Source: JBCDBW01 sp039182965
GTDB taxonomy: Bacteria > Verrucomicrobiota > Verrucomicrobiia > Verrucomicrobiales > DEV007
DNA: 24,591 nt
Direction: 5' to 3'
Assembly (NCBI GenBank): GCA_039182965.1
Contig: JBCDBW010000065.1
Span: forward strand, 1 to 24,591
The translations under genes were made by a program, and so were the position numbers. Positions 7,952-16,025 of the stretch are shown one piece after another. The stretch's first letter is position 1; each line of letters begins with the position of its first letter. The notes below the pieces were generated by a model that was not told the DNA's origin, searched no databases, and saw nothing but the letters and a program-made list of their open reading frames with translations.

Positions 7952-8623
7952 CTACCACCGCACCGCCCGCGCCACCACTTCCGCCACCAACTCGCGCAAC
8001 GACACCCCACCCAAGGTCTCCAACCGCACCGTCGCCTCCTCAAAATTCAAATGCGAAGTGATCGCGTTCGGCACCACGACACACGGCGACCCCGCCGCCC
8101 TCGCCGCCCGTAACCCGTTCAAAGAATCCTCCAACACCACCGCTTCCCCGGGCCCCACCCGCAAGTCCTCCGCCGCACGCAAAAATAACGCCGGATCCGG
8201 CTTCGGCCGATGCACATGATCAATACAACGTACGCTCGCAAACGCCCCCGCAATCCCCAACCGATCCAGCCACCCCGTCACCCATTCCGCCGGCGAACTC
8301 GATGCCACCGCACAGGGCAATCCCAAGGCCTCCGCCTCAATCAATACCCTCCGCACCCCAGGCATCGGTTCCGCGTCTTCTAACAGTTCCCGCACACGAT
8401 CCCGCCGCTTGATCTCCCATTCTTCCGCGTCCAATTCGCCGCCCACCCGACGATCCAATTCCTCACCCGGATGATAGTGCTGCATATCCGTGCCCACACA
8501 ACGCGCATACTCCTTCAAAGACAATTCCTCTCCATGCGCCTCATAACACTCCTGCCACGCCCGGAAAATCGGCACCTCCGTGTCCAGAATCAATCCATCA
8601 AAATCAAATATCAATCCCCTCAC
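7952..8623 (-). CDS. HAD-superfamily sugar-phosphate phosphatase/phosphomutase
   Basis: A 223-residue protein of the beta-phosphoglucomutase/YcjU/Gph-like HAD subfamily. Motif I is DFDGLILDTE, with nucleophile Asp7 and acid/base Asp9. Motif II is the ASSSP segment, motif III the Lys of RPKPDP, and motif IV EDSLNG. A helical cap domain (about residues 15-85) sits between motif I and the core, as in subclass I enzymes. It dephosphorylates or isomerises a small phosphorylated compound in the cytoplasm; the substrate is not readable. The start is a GTG at 8623 whose GTGA overlaps the stop of the LysR gene upstream, so the pair is co-translated. Codons are strongly G-ending. Confidence 0.86.
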   Translation of the reverse strand: MRGLIFDFDGLILDTEVPIFRAWQECYEAHGEELSLKEYARCVGTDMQHYHPGEELDRRVGGELDAEEWEIKRRDRVRELLEDAEPMPGVRRVLIEAEALGLPCAVASSSPAEWVTGWLDRLGIAGAFASVRCIDHVHRPKPDPALFLRAAEDLRVGPGEAVVLEDSLNGLRAARAAGSPCVVVPNAITSHLNFEEATVRLETLGGVSLRELVAEVVARAVRW

Positions 8624-9561
8624 TTCTTTTTCTTCTTGTTCGTCTTTTCCTCCATGCCCCCCGTCAACGCCTTCGCATAACGCAGCGCTTCTTCCGCAAA
8701 CGCCGCCGTCACCGGTTGCATCTTCGCTCCGGAATGCAACAGCCCAATCCTTAAAGGAGGAAACTTCGGAAGCTCAATCCGATACAACCCCTTCGGCAAA
8801 GGCATCGCCATATCCACTCCCAAACCATATCCAAATCCATGCACCGCATACGAATATACCATCTCCAAGGCCCCCACTTCCATCGTCGCCTGCCACTTTA
8901 ACCCCCGCCTCGCCAATTCATCGTAAAACAAGGTCTCCACATGCTCCGCCCCCGGCAAGGTAATCAGCGGCGCGTCAATCACCGCCATCCCACCCGTCCC
9001 CTTCACCGCAGACGCCTTCAAATCCCCAAAGGTCCTCGCCTTCTTCCCACGCTCCCGTCGCGCCACCAAAAACAACGGCAAGCGCGCCAACTCAATCGCC
9101 CGCACCGGCGGCGTCGGCTTCCCCTTCAAAATCGATACCGCCACATCCACTTCCTGCTTCGCCAGAACCCCCTCCACCTGGACCGGCATCACTTCCCGCA
9201 AGGTCACACTCAAACCCGGCACCTTCTCCCGCAACCGACCCAAAATCCCCGGCACGTGATTCGTCAACACCGCCGCCGACGCCGCCAGACGAAGCCGCCG
9301 CCCCTCCTCCCCACGCAAACGCGCCTCCATCTCACCCAATCGCGAAAAGAATGGCCGCGCAAATTCATACAACTCTTCCCCCGCCGGCGTCAGCGCAAAC
9401 GGTCGCCGCTGAAACAATTTCACCCCCAACTCCTCTTCCAATTGCAGAATCTGCCCGCTCACCGCCGGCTGCTGAATCCCATACGGCATCTCGCGCACCG
9501 CATTCGTGATCCCCTCATACTGCGCCACATAATAAAACAATTCCAAATGATGCACATTCAT
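8620..9561 (-). CDS. LysR-family transcriptional regulator
   Basis: 313 residues from the ATG at 9561. An open frame extends to 9714, but the added 51 residues are low-complexity and the true LysR N-terminus is MNVHHLELFYYVAQYEG. Residues 1-62 are the winged helix-turn-helix (recognition helix near QQPAVSGQILQLEEELG, wing LFQRRPFALTPAG). Residues about 90-290 are the periplasmic-binding-like effector domain. The recognition region is slightly unusual: a PYGIQQ turn before PAVS. The protein ends in a lysine-rich tail (KTNKKKKK). It overlaps the HAD gene by 4 bases; regulators of this type often control a divergent neighbour, but the next + gene (MlaE-like) is 460 bases away. Confidence 0.85.
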   Translation of the reverse strand: MNVHHLELFYYVAQYEGITNAVREMPYGIQQPAVSGQILQLEEELGVKLFQRRPFALTPAGEELYEFARPFFSRLGEMEARLRGEEGRRLRLAASAAVLTNHVPGILGRLREKVPGLSVTLREVMPVQVEGVLAKQEVDVAVSILKGKPTPPVRAIELARLPLFLVARRERGKKARTFGDLKASAVKGTGGMAVIDAPLITLPGAEHVETLFYDELARRGLKWQATMEVGALEMVYSYAVHGFGYGLGVDMAMPLPKGLYRIELPKFPPLRIGLLHSGAKMQPVTAAFAEEALRYAKALTGGMEEKTNKKKKK

Positions 9562-9637
9562 CAATCCAAAGCCCCCATCAATACTCTTCCTACCATCATC
9601 ACTCCCACCAATGAAGCCATTTCCCTCCAAACCAATG

Positions 9638-9782
9638 AACGCGAGGGCACCGTGGCCCTCGTAGCCTTGGCCAAGAATGGCCCGACCCCACTGCCTCCCC
9701 GCCCACCACCTCAATTGTCCCTCCTCCCAAGACCCGTTAGGGACGACTGCGTGCCCTTCGTATCTTTAGCGAAGAACGAGGC
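9638..9782. repeat. Pair of diverged palindromic (REP-like) elements
   Basis: Element 1 holds the inverted repeat GAGGGC (9643-9648) / GCCCTC (9655-9660) and then CTTGGCCAAG, itself a palindrome. Element 2 holds CTTCG (9756-9760) / CGAAG (9770-9774). The two align as GCCCT(T)CGTA, about six variable bases, then T.GC.AAGAA.G, so they look like diverged copies of one element separated by about 60 bases. They might be decayed REP-type or processing sites. I found no third copy by eye. Confidence 0.45.
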
Positions 9783-9842
9783 CTCAGCCGTCCGCTCCCT
9801 CAGCCCGCGCAACCCGAATCCAAACGCGCCTGCCTAAACTTT

Positions 9843-9870
9843 AAAATTCACCATTCAACATTCAAAATTC
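9843..9870. repeat. Tandem 7-bp repeat array (NNNATTC class), 4 units
   Basis: Four in-phase heptamers: AAAATTC, ACCATTC, AACATTC, AAAATTC, followed by GCGCG. The last two units and the GCGCG are repeated exactly at 12865-12883, about 3 kb away, at the start of the nuclease gene. Confidence 0.85.
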
Positions 9871-10020
9871 GCGCGCCCGCGCCTCCCTCTCCCCAACCCT
9901 GCAAATCTGCGCCGCCCACTAGTAGCGATCTACTCAAATCGGTGGTTTAATTACTTCCATACCCACCCCTACAATCCACTCCTGCACCAGCGCCGCCCGA
10001 ACTTTCCCATCACCTAACCC

Positions 10021-10806
10021 ATGACGAACTTCTTCCGCGCGATCGGCGCCGGCACCATCCTCGGCTTCCGCCAAATGGGCCAACTCGCCCACCTCAGCAA
10101 CGAAATCATCTGCTCGCTCGCCACTCATTCCGTCCGCTGGGGCCTCCTCGGCAGACAACTCGTCGCCATCGGCTTCGGCTCCCAAGCCGTCGTCATCATC
10201 ACCGGTGCCTTCATCGGTGCCGTCCTCACCGCCCAATCCTACTTCAAATTCCAAGACTTCGGCGTCGAGTCCTCCGTCGGCGCCGTGGTCTCCATCGCCA
10301 TGTGCCGCGAACTCGGCCCCGTCCTCACCGGCCTCATGGTCACCGGCCGCGTCGGCGCCGCCATGGCCGCCGAAATCGGCACGATGAAAGTCACGGAACA
10401 AATCGATGCCCTCCGCGCTCTCGCCGTCCACCCCATCGATTACCTCGTCGTCCCCAGAACACTCGGCATCCTCATCTCCATGCCCCTCCTCATCGCCGAA
10501 GCCATCCTCTTCGGCATCCTCGCCTCATACGTCACCAGCGTCGTCGGGTTCCACATCCCCCACTCCTGGTATATGTATCACCTCAATACCCACACGGAAC
10601 TCCAGGACATCGGTATCGGCATGATCAAAGCCTTCGTCTTCGGATACCTCATCGTCCTCATCTCCTGCCACCGCGGCCTTACCACGACCAACGGCGCCGT
10701 CGGCGTCGGCAAATCCACCACCAACGCCGTCGTCGTCGCCTCCCTCTCCATCCTCATCTTCAATTTCTTCCTCACCCTGTTCCTTAACTTCTTCTGGCCC
10801 CTCTAA
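10021..10806 (+). CDS. mlaE: MlaE-family ABC transporter permease
   Basis: A 261-residue integral membrane protein of the MlaE/YrbE family, the permease of an ABC system that moves phospholipids between inner and outer membrane. The family signature is clear in the middle: AVLTAQSYFKFQDFG, then REL(G)PVLTGLMVTGRVGAAMAAEIGTMKVTEQIDAL split across residues about 98-140. Four to five further hydrophobic segments follow. The C-terminus has the conserved SCHRGL...GAVGVGKSTTNAVV segment. Length is normal. The ATG has no visible Shine-Dalgarno site. It is the first gene of a three-gene operon; the ATPase starts 17 bases after its stop. The presence of this system implies a two-membrane cell envelope. 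Confidence 0.93.
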   Translation: MTNFFRAIGAGTILGFRQMGQLAHLSNEIICSLATHSVRWGLLGRQLVAIGFGSQAVVIITGAFIGAVLTAQSYFKFQDFGVESSVGAVVSIAMCRELGPVLTGLMVTGRVGAAMAAEIGTMKVTEQIDALRALAVHPIDYLVVPRTLGILISMPLLIAEAILFGILASYVTSVVGFHIPHSWYMYHLNTHTELQDIGIGMIKAFVFGYLIVLISCHRGLTTTNGAVGVGKSTTNAVVVASLSILIFNFFLTLFLNFFWPL

Positions 10807-10823
10807 CCCACACCACCCCCCAA

Positions 10824-11684
10824 GTGCCCGATCCCGACCCGATATCCGAATCGCCCGCCGCGAACGACGCAGCAGCACCAGCCGTCCCGCCCCCCAGCGA
10901 AAACTTCTTCGAAGTCAAAGACGTTCACAAATCCCTCGGCTCCCAACACGTCCTCCGTGGCGTCAATCTCACCGTCCCACGCTCCCAATGCACGGTCATT
11001 ATCGGCGCCTCCGGTGGCGGAAAAAGCGTGTTCCTCAAACACCTCATCGGCCTCCTCCAACCCGATCAAGGCTCCATCACCGTCGACGGCACGGAAATCT
11101 CCTCCCTCAAAGAACGCCAACTCAGCCCCGTCCGAAAAAAAATCGGTATCCTCTTCCAGGACGGCGCCCTCTTCGATTCCATGAACGTCGCGCAAAATGT
11201 CGCCTTCCCCCTCTACGAAGCCGGTGTCCGCGATCGTAATGAACTCGACGAACGCGTCCGCAATGCCCTCCGCGTCGTCGAACTCGAAGAACACCTCCAC
11301 AAAATGCCCATCCAACTCTCCGGCGGCATGCGCAAACGCGTCGGCCTCGCCCGCGCCATCATCGGAAACCCCCAATGCATCCTCTACGATGAACCCACCG
11401 CCGGCCTCGACCCCGTCGTCGCCGACTCCATCAACCACCTCATCCGACGCCTCGAAACCGAATACGAAGTCACTTCCGTCGTCGTCACCCATGACATGAC
11501 TTCCGTCTACCACATCGCCGATGACGTCGCCTTCCTCCGCGAAGGCGCCATCTACTTCCACGGCTCTCCCGAACAACTGCGCGATTCCCCCGATGCCGCC
11601 ATCCAGGACTTCATCCAAGGCCGCTCCCACGCCGACGAAAGCCGCTCCGGCAAAACCCGCCCTGTCCAATCAGAGAATCAATGA
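10824..11684 (+). CDS. mlaF: MlaF-family ABC transporter ATPase
   Basis: A 286-residue ATPase that powers the neighbouring MlaE-type permease. Walker A is GASGGGKS, the Q-loop lies in ILFQDGALFDSMNV (typical of MlaF), the signature is LSGGMRKRVGLARAI, Walker B is CILYDEPTAGLDP, and the switch His is in VVTHDM. The start is GTG at 10824, the only reasonable start; it gives a Pro/Ala-rich N-terminal extension of about 25 residues before the core (FFEVKDVHKSLG), so the true start could be slightly different. The C-terminal tail (SRSGKTRPVQ) is short. It lies 17 bases after the permease and 65 bases before the MCE protein. Confidence 0.93.
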   Translation: MPDPDPISESPAANDAAAPAVPPPSENFFEVKDVHKSLGSQHVLRGVNLTVPRSQCTVIIGASGGGKSVFLKHLIGLLQPDQGSITVDGTEISSLKERQLSPVRKKIGILFQDGALFDSMNVAQNVAFPLYEAGVRDRNELDERVRNALRVVELEEHLHKMPIQLSGGMRKRVGLARAIIGNPQCILYDEPTAGLDPVVADSINHLIRRLETEYEVTSVVVTHDMTSVYHIADDVAFLREGAIYFHGSPEQLRDSPDAAIQDFIQGRSHADESRSGKTRPVQSENQ

Positions 11685-11749
11685 TAAAATAATTCTGGGC
11701 CCGCCCAAACCCTCCACCCGCCCGCGCGCCCGCTTTTGACGTTTCACTT

Positions 11750-12808
11750 ATGGATGGACAGGACAAACGCACCGAACTCCTCGTCGGACTCTTCGTGTTC
11801 TTTGGCCTCCTCATCCTCGCCGCCCTGATCATCCAGTTCGGCCGCTTCGAACACCAGTTCAAAGCCCGATACCCCCTCACCGTCACGTTCCCCGATGCCA
11901 CCGGCATCAACGTCAATGACGGCGTCCGCCTCGGCGGCGCCAAAGTCGGTCGCGTCTCGGAAAAACCCGTCCTCCGCGACGATGCCCAGGGCGTCGAGGT
12001 CTTCCTCGAAATCTTCGACGAATTCCAAATCCCCGAAGGCTCGGAGTTCACCATCCGCACCTCCGGGTTCATGGGCGATTCCTACATCGCCGTGATCACC
12101 CCGGAAGAACTCTCCGGCGAATTCATCGAACCCGGCATCGTTATCGAAGGCAAACGCGGCAGCATGCAACAACTCACCGATACCGCCGGCGAAATTTCCG
12201 TCAAAGCAAACGACCTCATCGACGATGTCCAGGAAACCGTCCAAGAAGTCAAAACCGCCGTCGAAAGCCTCAAACGCTCCTTCGATAAACTCGATGAGAA
12301 AATCCTCGGCGACGAAAATACCGACAACATCGAAGAAACCCTCGCAAACTTCAAAGAAACCAGCGCCAACCTCAAAACCGCCACCGCCAAAATCGAACCC
12401 CTCCTCGAAAAAGCCAAAGACGCCGCCGGAAACGCTTCCGAGACCTTCGAGAAAACTTCCGTCCTCGTCGACGACATCTCACCCAAAGTCGAAGAAGCCG
12501 TCGCCGAACTCAAAGAAGCCCTCGCCAACGTGAACGACCTCGTCACGAAAGTCGAACAAGGCGACGGCCTCGCCACCGCCCTCGTGAAAGACTCCCAACT
12601 CCGCGACGACCTCTCCGCCTTCGCCGCCAACGTCCGCAAACACGGCATCCTCCGATACAAAGACTCCGCCCCACCACCCGCTCCCACCACCTCTTCTTCG
12701 ACGTCTCCTCCCTCCCCGCCCCCCCAAACGTCCTCCTCACCTTCCCCAAGAGCCACCGGCAGCCCCATGCGAAAAAGGGGTGGTCTGTCCTCCCCCCGCA
12801 ATCGCTGA
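11750..12808 (+). CDS. mlaD: MlaD-family MCE protein, lipid transport
   Basis: A 352-residue substrate-binding partner of the Mla transporter. One N-terminal membrane anchor (about residues 10-31, LLVGLFVFFGLLILAALIIQF), one MCE domain (about 40-120, with DATGINVNDGVRLGGAKVG and GFMGDSYIAV), then about 160 residues of predicted coiled coil rich in Lys, Glu and Ala. The coil ends in the family's GLATALVKDSQLRDDL and NVRKHGILRYKD motifs. The last about 45 residues are a low-complexity Ser/Pro/Thr tail ending in basic residues; this is unusual and could be read-through into spacer DNA after an ancestral stop was lost. No gene for a periplasmic MlaC or STAS-domain MlaB adjoins. Confidence 0.9.
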   Translation: MDGQDKRTELLVGLFVFFGLLILAALIIQFGRFEHQFKARYPLTVTFPDATGINVNDGVRLGGAKVGRVSEKPVLRDDAQGVEVFLEIFDEFQIPEGSEFTIRTSGFMGDSYIAVITPEELSGEFIEPGIVIEGKRGSMQQLTDTAGEISVKANDLIDDVQETVQEVKTAVESLKRSFDKLDEKILGDENTDNIEETLANFKETSANLKTATAKIEPLLEKAKDAAGNASETFEKTSVLVDDISPKVEEAVAELKEALANVNDLVTKVEQGDGLATALVKDSQLRDDLSAFAANVRKHGILRYKDSAPPPAPTTSSSTSPPSPPPQTSSSPSPRATGSPMRKRGGLSSPRNR

Positions 12809-12829
12809 CCCTCCCACGCCCCTCCCCCC

Positions 12830-13702
12830 ATGCCTCCCTCCTCCACTTTCACCATTCAAAATTCAACATTCAAAATTCGCGCGACCATCCATCCCTTCTC
12901 CATCATCCTCGCGACGCTCCTCCTCATCCCCATCCTATCCCCCCAAACCTCGTGCGCATGGGGCCAAACCGGCCACCGGACCTCCGCCCTCATCGCCTAC
13001 AATCACCTCACCCCCGAGACCAAAACAGCCATCGCCGAACTCATCGGTGATGAATCATTCATCGACCTCTCCGTCTGGCCCGATTGGATCCGCTCAAACC
13101 CCGATTGGAAACGCGCCGAACCTTGGCACTACATGTCCATCGCCGACAACGCCCTCTTCAGCGAACACAAAACCCCCATCGAAGGCGATATCCTCTCCAA
13201 ACTCTCCGACTTCGAACGAATCCTTCGCGATCCCACCGCATCCAAAACCGAAAAACGAAACGCTCTCGCCTTCTACATCCACTTCGTGGGAGACATCCAT
13301 CAACCCCTCCACGTCGGACGCAAAGAAGACCGCGGCGGAAATCGGATCCTCGTCAAATGGTTCGACGAAGAAGTAAACCTCCACCGCCTCTGGGACGAAA
13401 CTCTCGTCGACTCCATGAACTTGTCCTACTCCGAACTCGCCAAACAGCTCGACAACCCTTCCCCCGAAGAAGTCGCCGCTTGGCAAAGCGATCCCTACGT
13501 GAGATGGGCCCAGGAATCCCAAACCCTGCGGCCCCAAGTCTACGACTTCGGCCCACAAGAATCCGGTTACTACCTCAATATCAAATCCCCTCCGGAACTC
13601 GGCTGGGACTACCGATACCATAATCTCCCCACCCTGAAGAAACGCCTCACCCAGGCCGGCGTCCGCCTTGCAGGCAAACTTAACGAAATCTTCGGCCCCT
13701 GA
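12830..13702 (+). CDS. Secreted S1/P1-family zinc nuclease
   Basis: A 290-residue member of the S1/P1 nuclease family, which cuts single-stranded DNA/RNA (and often removes 3' phosphates) using three zinc ions. All nine zinc ligands of the family are present at matching spacings: Trp44 and His49 (WGQTGH), Asp85, His100 (PWHY), His151/Asp155/His161 (HFVGDIHQPLH), His185 and Asp189 (NLHRLWD). Trp44 must be the first mature residue, which fits signal-peptide cleavage after SCA. The leader is odd: codons for residues about 8-17 are made by a 7-bp repeat array, and no ATG lies between the array and the hydrophobic core, so either the array is translated or an alternative start is used. It acts outside the cytoplasm. 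Confidence 0.93.
   Translation: MPPSSTFTIQNSTFKIRATIHPFSIILATLLLIPILSPQTSCAWGQTGHRTSALIAYNHLTPETKTAIAELIGDESFIDLSVWPDWIRSNPDWKRAEPWHYMSIADNALFSEHKTPIEGDILSKLSDFERILRDPTASKTEKRNALAFYIHFVGDIHQPLHVGRKEDRGGNRILVKWFDEEVNLHRLWDETLVDSMNLSYSELAKQLDNPSPEEVAAWQSDPYVRWAQESQTLRPQVYDFGPQESGYYLNIKSPPELGWDYRYHNLPTLKKRLTQAGVRLAGKLNEIFGP
12851..12878. repeat. Tandem 7-bp repeat array inside signal-peptide codons
   Basis: Four in-phase heptamers (ACCATTC, AAAATTC, AACATTC, AAAATTC) followed by GCGCG, near-identical to the array at 9843-9870. It begins 21 bases after the only ATG available to the nuclease gene and would encode about ten residues of its leader (TIQNSTFKI). Confidence 0.85.
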
Positions 13703-13733
13703 TACGCTCTTTATATCCCCTCCCAACCCGCCT

Positions 13734-14936
13734 TCACGACCCCTCCGCTCGCACTCGCACTCCGGTCCGCCCTGCCCGCGCCAAACAGTCCTCATAAAAA
13801 TCACTCACCGCACCTCCCACCGTGTCCGGCGAAAAACGCCGCTCCGCAAATGACCGCGCCGCCTTCCCAATCCGCTCGCGCAACGCATCATCCGCCATCA
13901 AGGTCTCCACATGCCCCACAATCTCATCCACTTCCCCCTCTCGCGTCAGCAACGCTTCCACCCCATCCGCAAGCTCCGCCCCCAGATTGGTCTCCGGTAA
14001 TATCACCGGCTTGCCACTCATCAAATACTCGGGAAGCTTCGCCGGTAAACGAAACCGGTTAAAATCGTCAGGAATCCCCGGTTGAATAAAAATATCGGCA
14101 TACCCTAACAAGTTAACCATTTCGTCGCGGGGAATAAACCCCAGCTCCGCCGAGAATTCCCGGCGATCAAATTCCAGATCCTCATACACCCCCTCCTGCG
14201 TGTGCCCCGTCCGCAATAATCGAAGCGCCATGCCACGCTCACGCAACCGGTGCAGCGCTCGATACATCAGTTTGATGTCGTCCGTGTTCGCAAAATGATC
14301 GTTCCCCGTGTAAACCACCACCACTTCCCCCGCTTCAATTCCCAGCGCCCGCCTCGCTTCCTCTTCCCCTCCGCTCCCAACATACTCAGCCGGATCAATC
14401 GGGGGCACCAATTCCACCCCGCGACCATCCGCCATCGGTAAGTCGGCAAGGGTGCGGTAAATCACCGATATCCCCGACGCAACATCCAAAAAATCACGAT
14501 ACCGCTCCGGATGAATCAGCCCGGGAATCAATTCCCTCTCCGCCACCACATCCTCCCCGCCTTTTTCCCCGATATCGTCCACAACACCCGACAAATACCG
14601 CTCTAATAACACTTCCTCGTTGTCTTCCAAATGCACTGCCAAGGCTGTCCCCTTGTGCGCCGTGAGATATTCATCCGAAAATTCCCGGACAATCTCCCGC
14701 GGCGTCCACGCATGCAAAACGTCCGCACTCCTCCCATCCGAAAATCCCGCTACCCCACCCAGAACATCGCGGTAATGCACAACACGACACCCCGTCGCCC
14801 CCTCCCACTCGTCCGTCAACTTCGGCACCGCAACCAGACACTCGTGACCAAGCCCCACCAGCGCCCGTCCAAAATTCTGGATCTGGGTCCCGCTGTTGTT
14901 CGTCCAGGTGCCGTAATTCGCGAACAGGACATTCAT
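13734..14936 (-). CDS. GT4-type glycosyltransferase (GT-B fold)
   Basis: A 400-residue retaining glycosyltransferase of the family-1/4 type. The N-terminal Rossmann half has the glycine-rich start MNVLFANYGTWTNNSGTQIQNFGRALVGLGHE. The C-terminal donor-binding half begins near VVVVYTGNDHF (about residue 215) and carries the E-x7-E-like donor region, here as QPGIPDDFNRFRLPAKLPEYLMSG followed by KPVI and ETNLGAELADG. This matches enzymes that add sugars to cell-surface polysaccharide or glycans. There is no signal peptide or membrane segment. It converges with the nuclease gene (31-base gap) and diverges from the next glycosyltransferase (117-base gap). Donor and acceptor are unknown. Confidence 0.85.
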   Translation of the reverse strand: MNVLFANYGTWTNNSGTQIQNFGRALVGLGHECLVAVPKLTDEWEGATGCRVVHYRDVLGGVAGFSDGRSADVLHAWTPREIVREFSDEYLTAHKGTALAVHLEDNEEVLLERYLSGVVDDIGEKGGEDVVAERELIPGLIHPERYRDFLDVASGISVIYRTLADLPMADGRGVELVPPIDPAEYVGSGGEEEARRALGIEAGEVVVVYTGNDHFANTDDIKLMYRALHRLRERGMALRLLRTGHTQEGVYEDLEFDRREFSAELGFIPRDEMVNLLGYADIFIQPGIPDDFNRFRLPAKLPEYLMSGKPVILPETNLGAELADGVEALLTREGEVDEIVGHVETLMADDALRERIGKAARSFAERRFSPDTVGGAVSDFYEDCLARAGRTGVRVRAEGS

Positions 14937-15053
14937 CGCGCCAGAGTCTCAATGATTACGCCCGATTGTCCATCGTATATCCATCGAACTCTTACAAAGA
15001 ATACTTGAACGCATTGACCCCCCCTCCCTACCCTTGGCCCCACGCCCGCCCTT

Positions 15054-15968
15054 ATGTCCCTAACATCAGTCCACGCTTTGTCCGCCCCAACCCCCGTCGC
15101 CCTCATCATCTACAACCGACCAGAGCTCACCACTCAAGTCGTCGACGCCCTCCTTCTATGCCCCCCTCCTTCCCTTTTTCTCATCGCCGACGGCCCCAAC
15201 AACGCTTCCCCCGAAGATCATGCCAAGTGCCAAGCGGCCCGCAACGCCGTCCTCAACGCCCCATGGCCCAAAGGAACCCAAATCCACACGCTCCTCGCCG
15301 ATACCAATCTCGGATGCCGCGAGCGGGTCTCTTCCGGCATCTCATGGGTATTCGAAAATGTCGAAGAGGCCATCATCCTCGAAGATGATATCATCCCCTC
15401 GCCGGCTTTCTTCCCCTTCTGTTCCACGCTCCTCGATCACTACCGCGATGACCAACGCGTTGGCGGTGTCACCGGATATTCCATCTATAGCCCGGGCCAA
15501 TCACTCCCCGAAAGCTACTACTTCTCTCACTATTGCCTCATCTGGGGCTGGGCCACCTGGAGACGCGTGTGGCAACTCTACGACCCCGACCCCGCCAACT
15601 GGTGGCCCCAAGCCCGCGAACGCCGCCTCCTCAACTCAATCTTCAGCCAGGACCACAAAGTCAACCACTGGTCCAATACCTTCGACCTTCTCGAAAAAGG
15701 AAAAATCGATACCTGGGACTTCCAATTCCAAGCCGCCCTCTGGCTCAATAACAAGCTCTTCATCCACCCACGCTCCGGCATGACACGCAATATCGGCTTC
15801 GGCGATGATGCCACACACACGAAGTCCAAAGACCACCCCTTCGCCAAGCCTGCCCTCCTCGACGTCTCTCTCCCCCTCACACACCCCCATTCAGTAGCGC
15901 ACAACCAGTCCATCGAGCAATGGCACGACGAAAAAGAGTCCCCCCTCGCCCCGAAATCCCAAACCTGA
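15054..15968 (+). CDS. GT2/GT-A-like nucleotide-sugar transferase (HlpA-like)
   Basis: A 304-residue GT-A-fold protein. It opens with PVALIIYNRPELTTQVVDAL and LFLIADGPNN, followed by TNLGCRERVSSGISWVFENVEEAIILEDDI, where EDD is the metal/nucleotide-binding acidic motif. YYFSHYCLIWGWATWRR is a hallmark of the group often annotated as 'hemolytic protein HlpA-like' or GT2-like transferases in polysaccharide clusters. The fold and motifs are clear; substrate is not. It is the first gene of a probable + strand operon: the HupE-like membrane protein starts 57 bases after its stop and the acyl carrier protein 35 bases after that. Whether it belongs to the biosynthetic cluster is uncertain. Confidence 0.83.
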   Translation: MSLTSVHALSAPTPVALIIYNRPELTTQVVDALLLCPPPSLFLIADGPNNASPEDHAKCQAARNAVLNAPWPKGTQIHTLLADTNLGCRERVSSGISWVFENVEEAIILEDDIIPSPAFFPFCSTLLDHYRDDQRVGGVTGYSIYSPGQSLPESYYFSHYCLIWGWATWRRVWQLYDPDPANWWPQARERRLLNSIFSQDHKVNHWSNTFDLLEKGKIDTWDFQFQAALWLNNKLFIHPRSGMTRNIGFGDDATHTKSKDHPFAKPALLDVSLPLTHPHSVAHNQSIEQWHDEKESPLAPKSQT

Positions 15969-16025
15969 AGTCCGCCCACCCGGACCTCCCAAATCGCCCA
16001 CCACTCCTTAGCATCTTTGCCCTCG

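Larger units (their letters stand above)
9562..10020. other. 459-base gene-free gap with repeats
   Basis: The divergent gap between the LysR regulator and the lipid-transport operon. I see no protein-like frame on either strand. It contains a pair of related imperfect palindromic elements (9638-9682 and 9741-9782) and a tandem 7-bp repeat array (9843-9870), followed by about 150 bases of unremarkable C-rich DNA up to the ATG at 10021. Promoters for both flanking units should lie here, but I cannot point to a convincing -35/-10 pair. Confidence 0.6.

Noticed and set aside
10803..11669. 288-aa open frame antisense to the ATPase gene
   Set aside because: Gly/Asp/Val-rich mirror of a biased gene; the opposite strand carries all ABC ATPase motifs.
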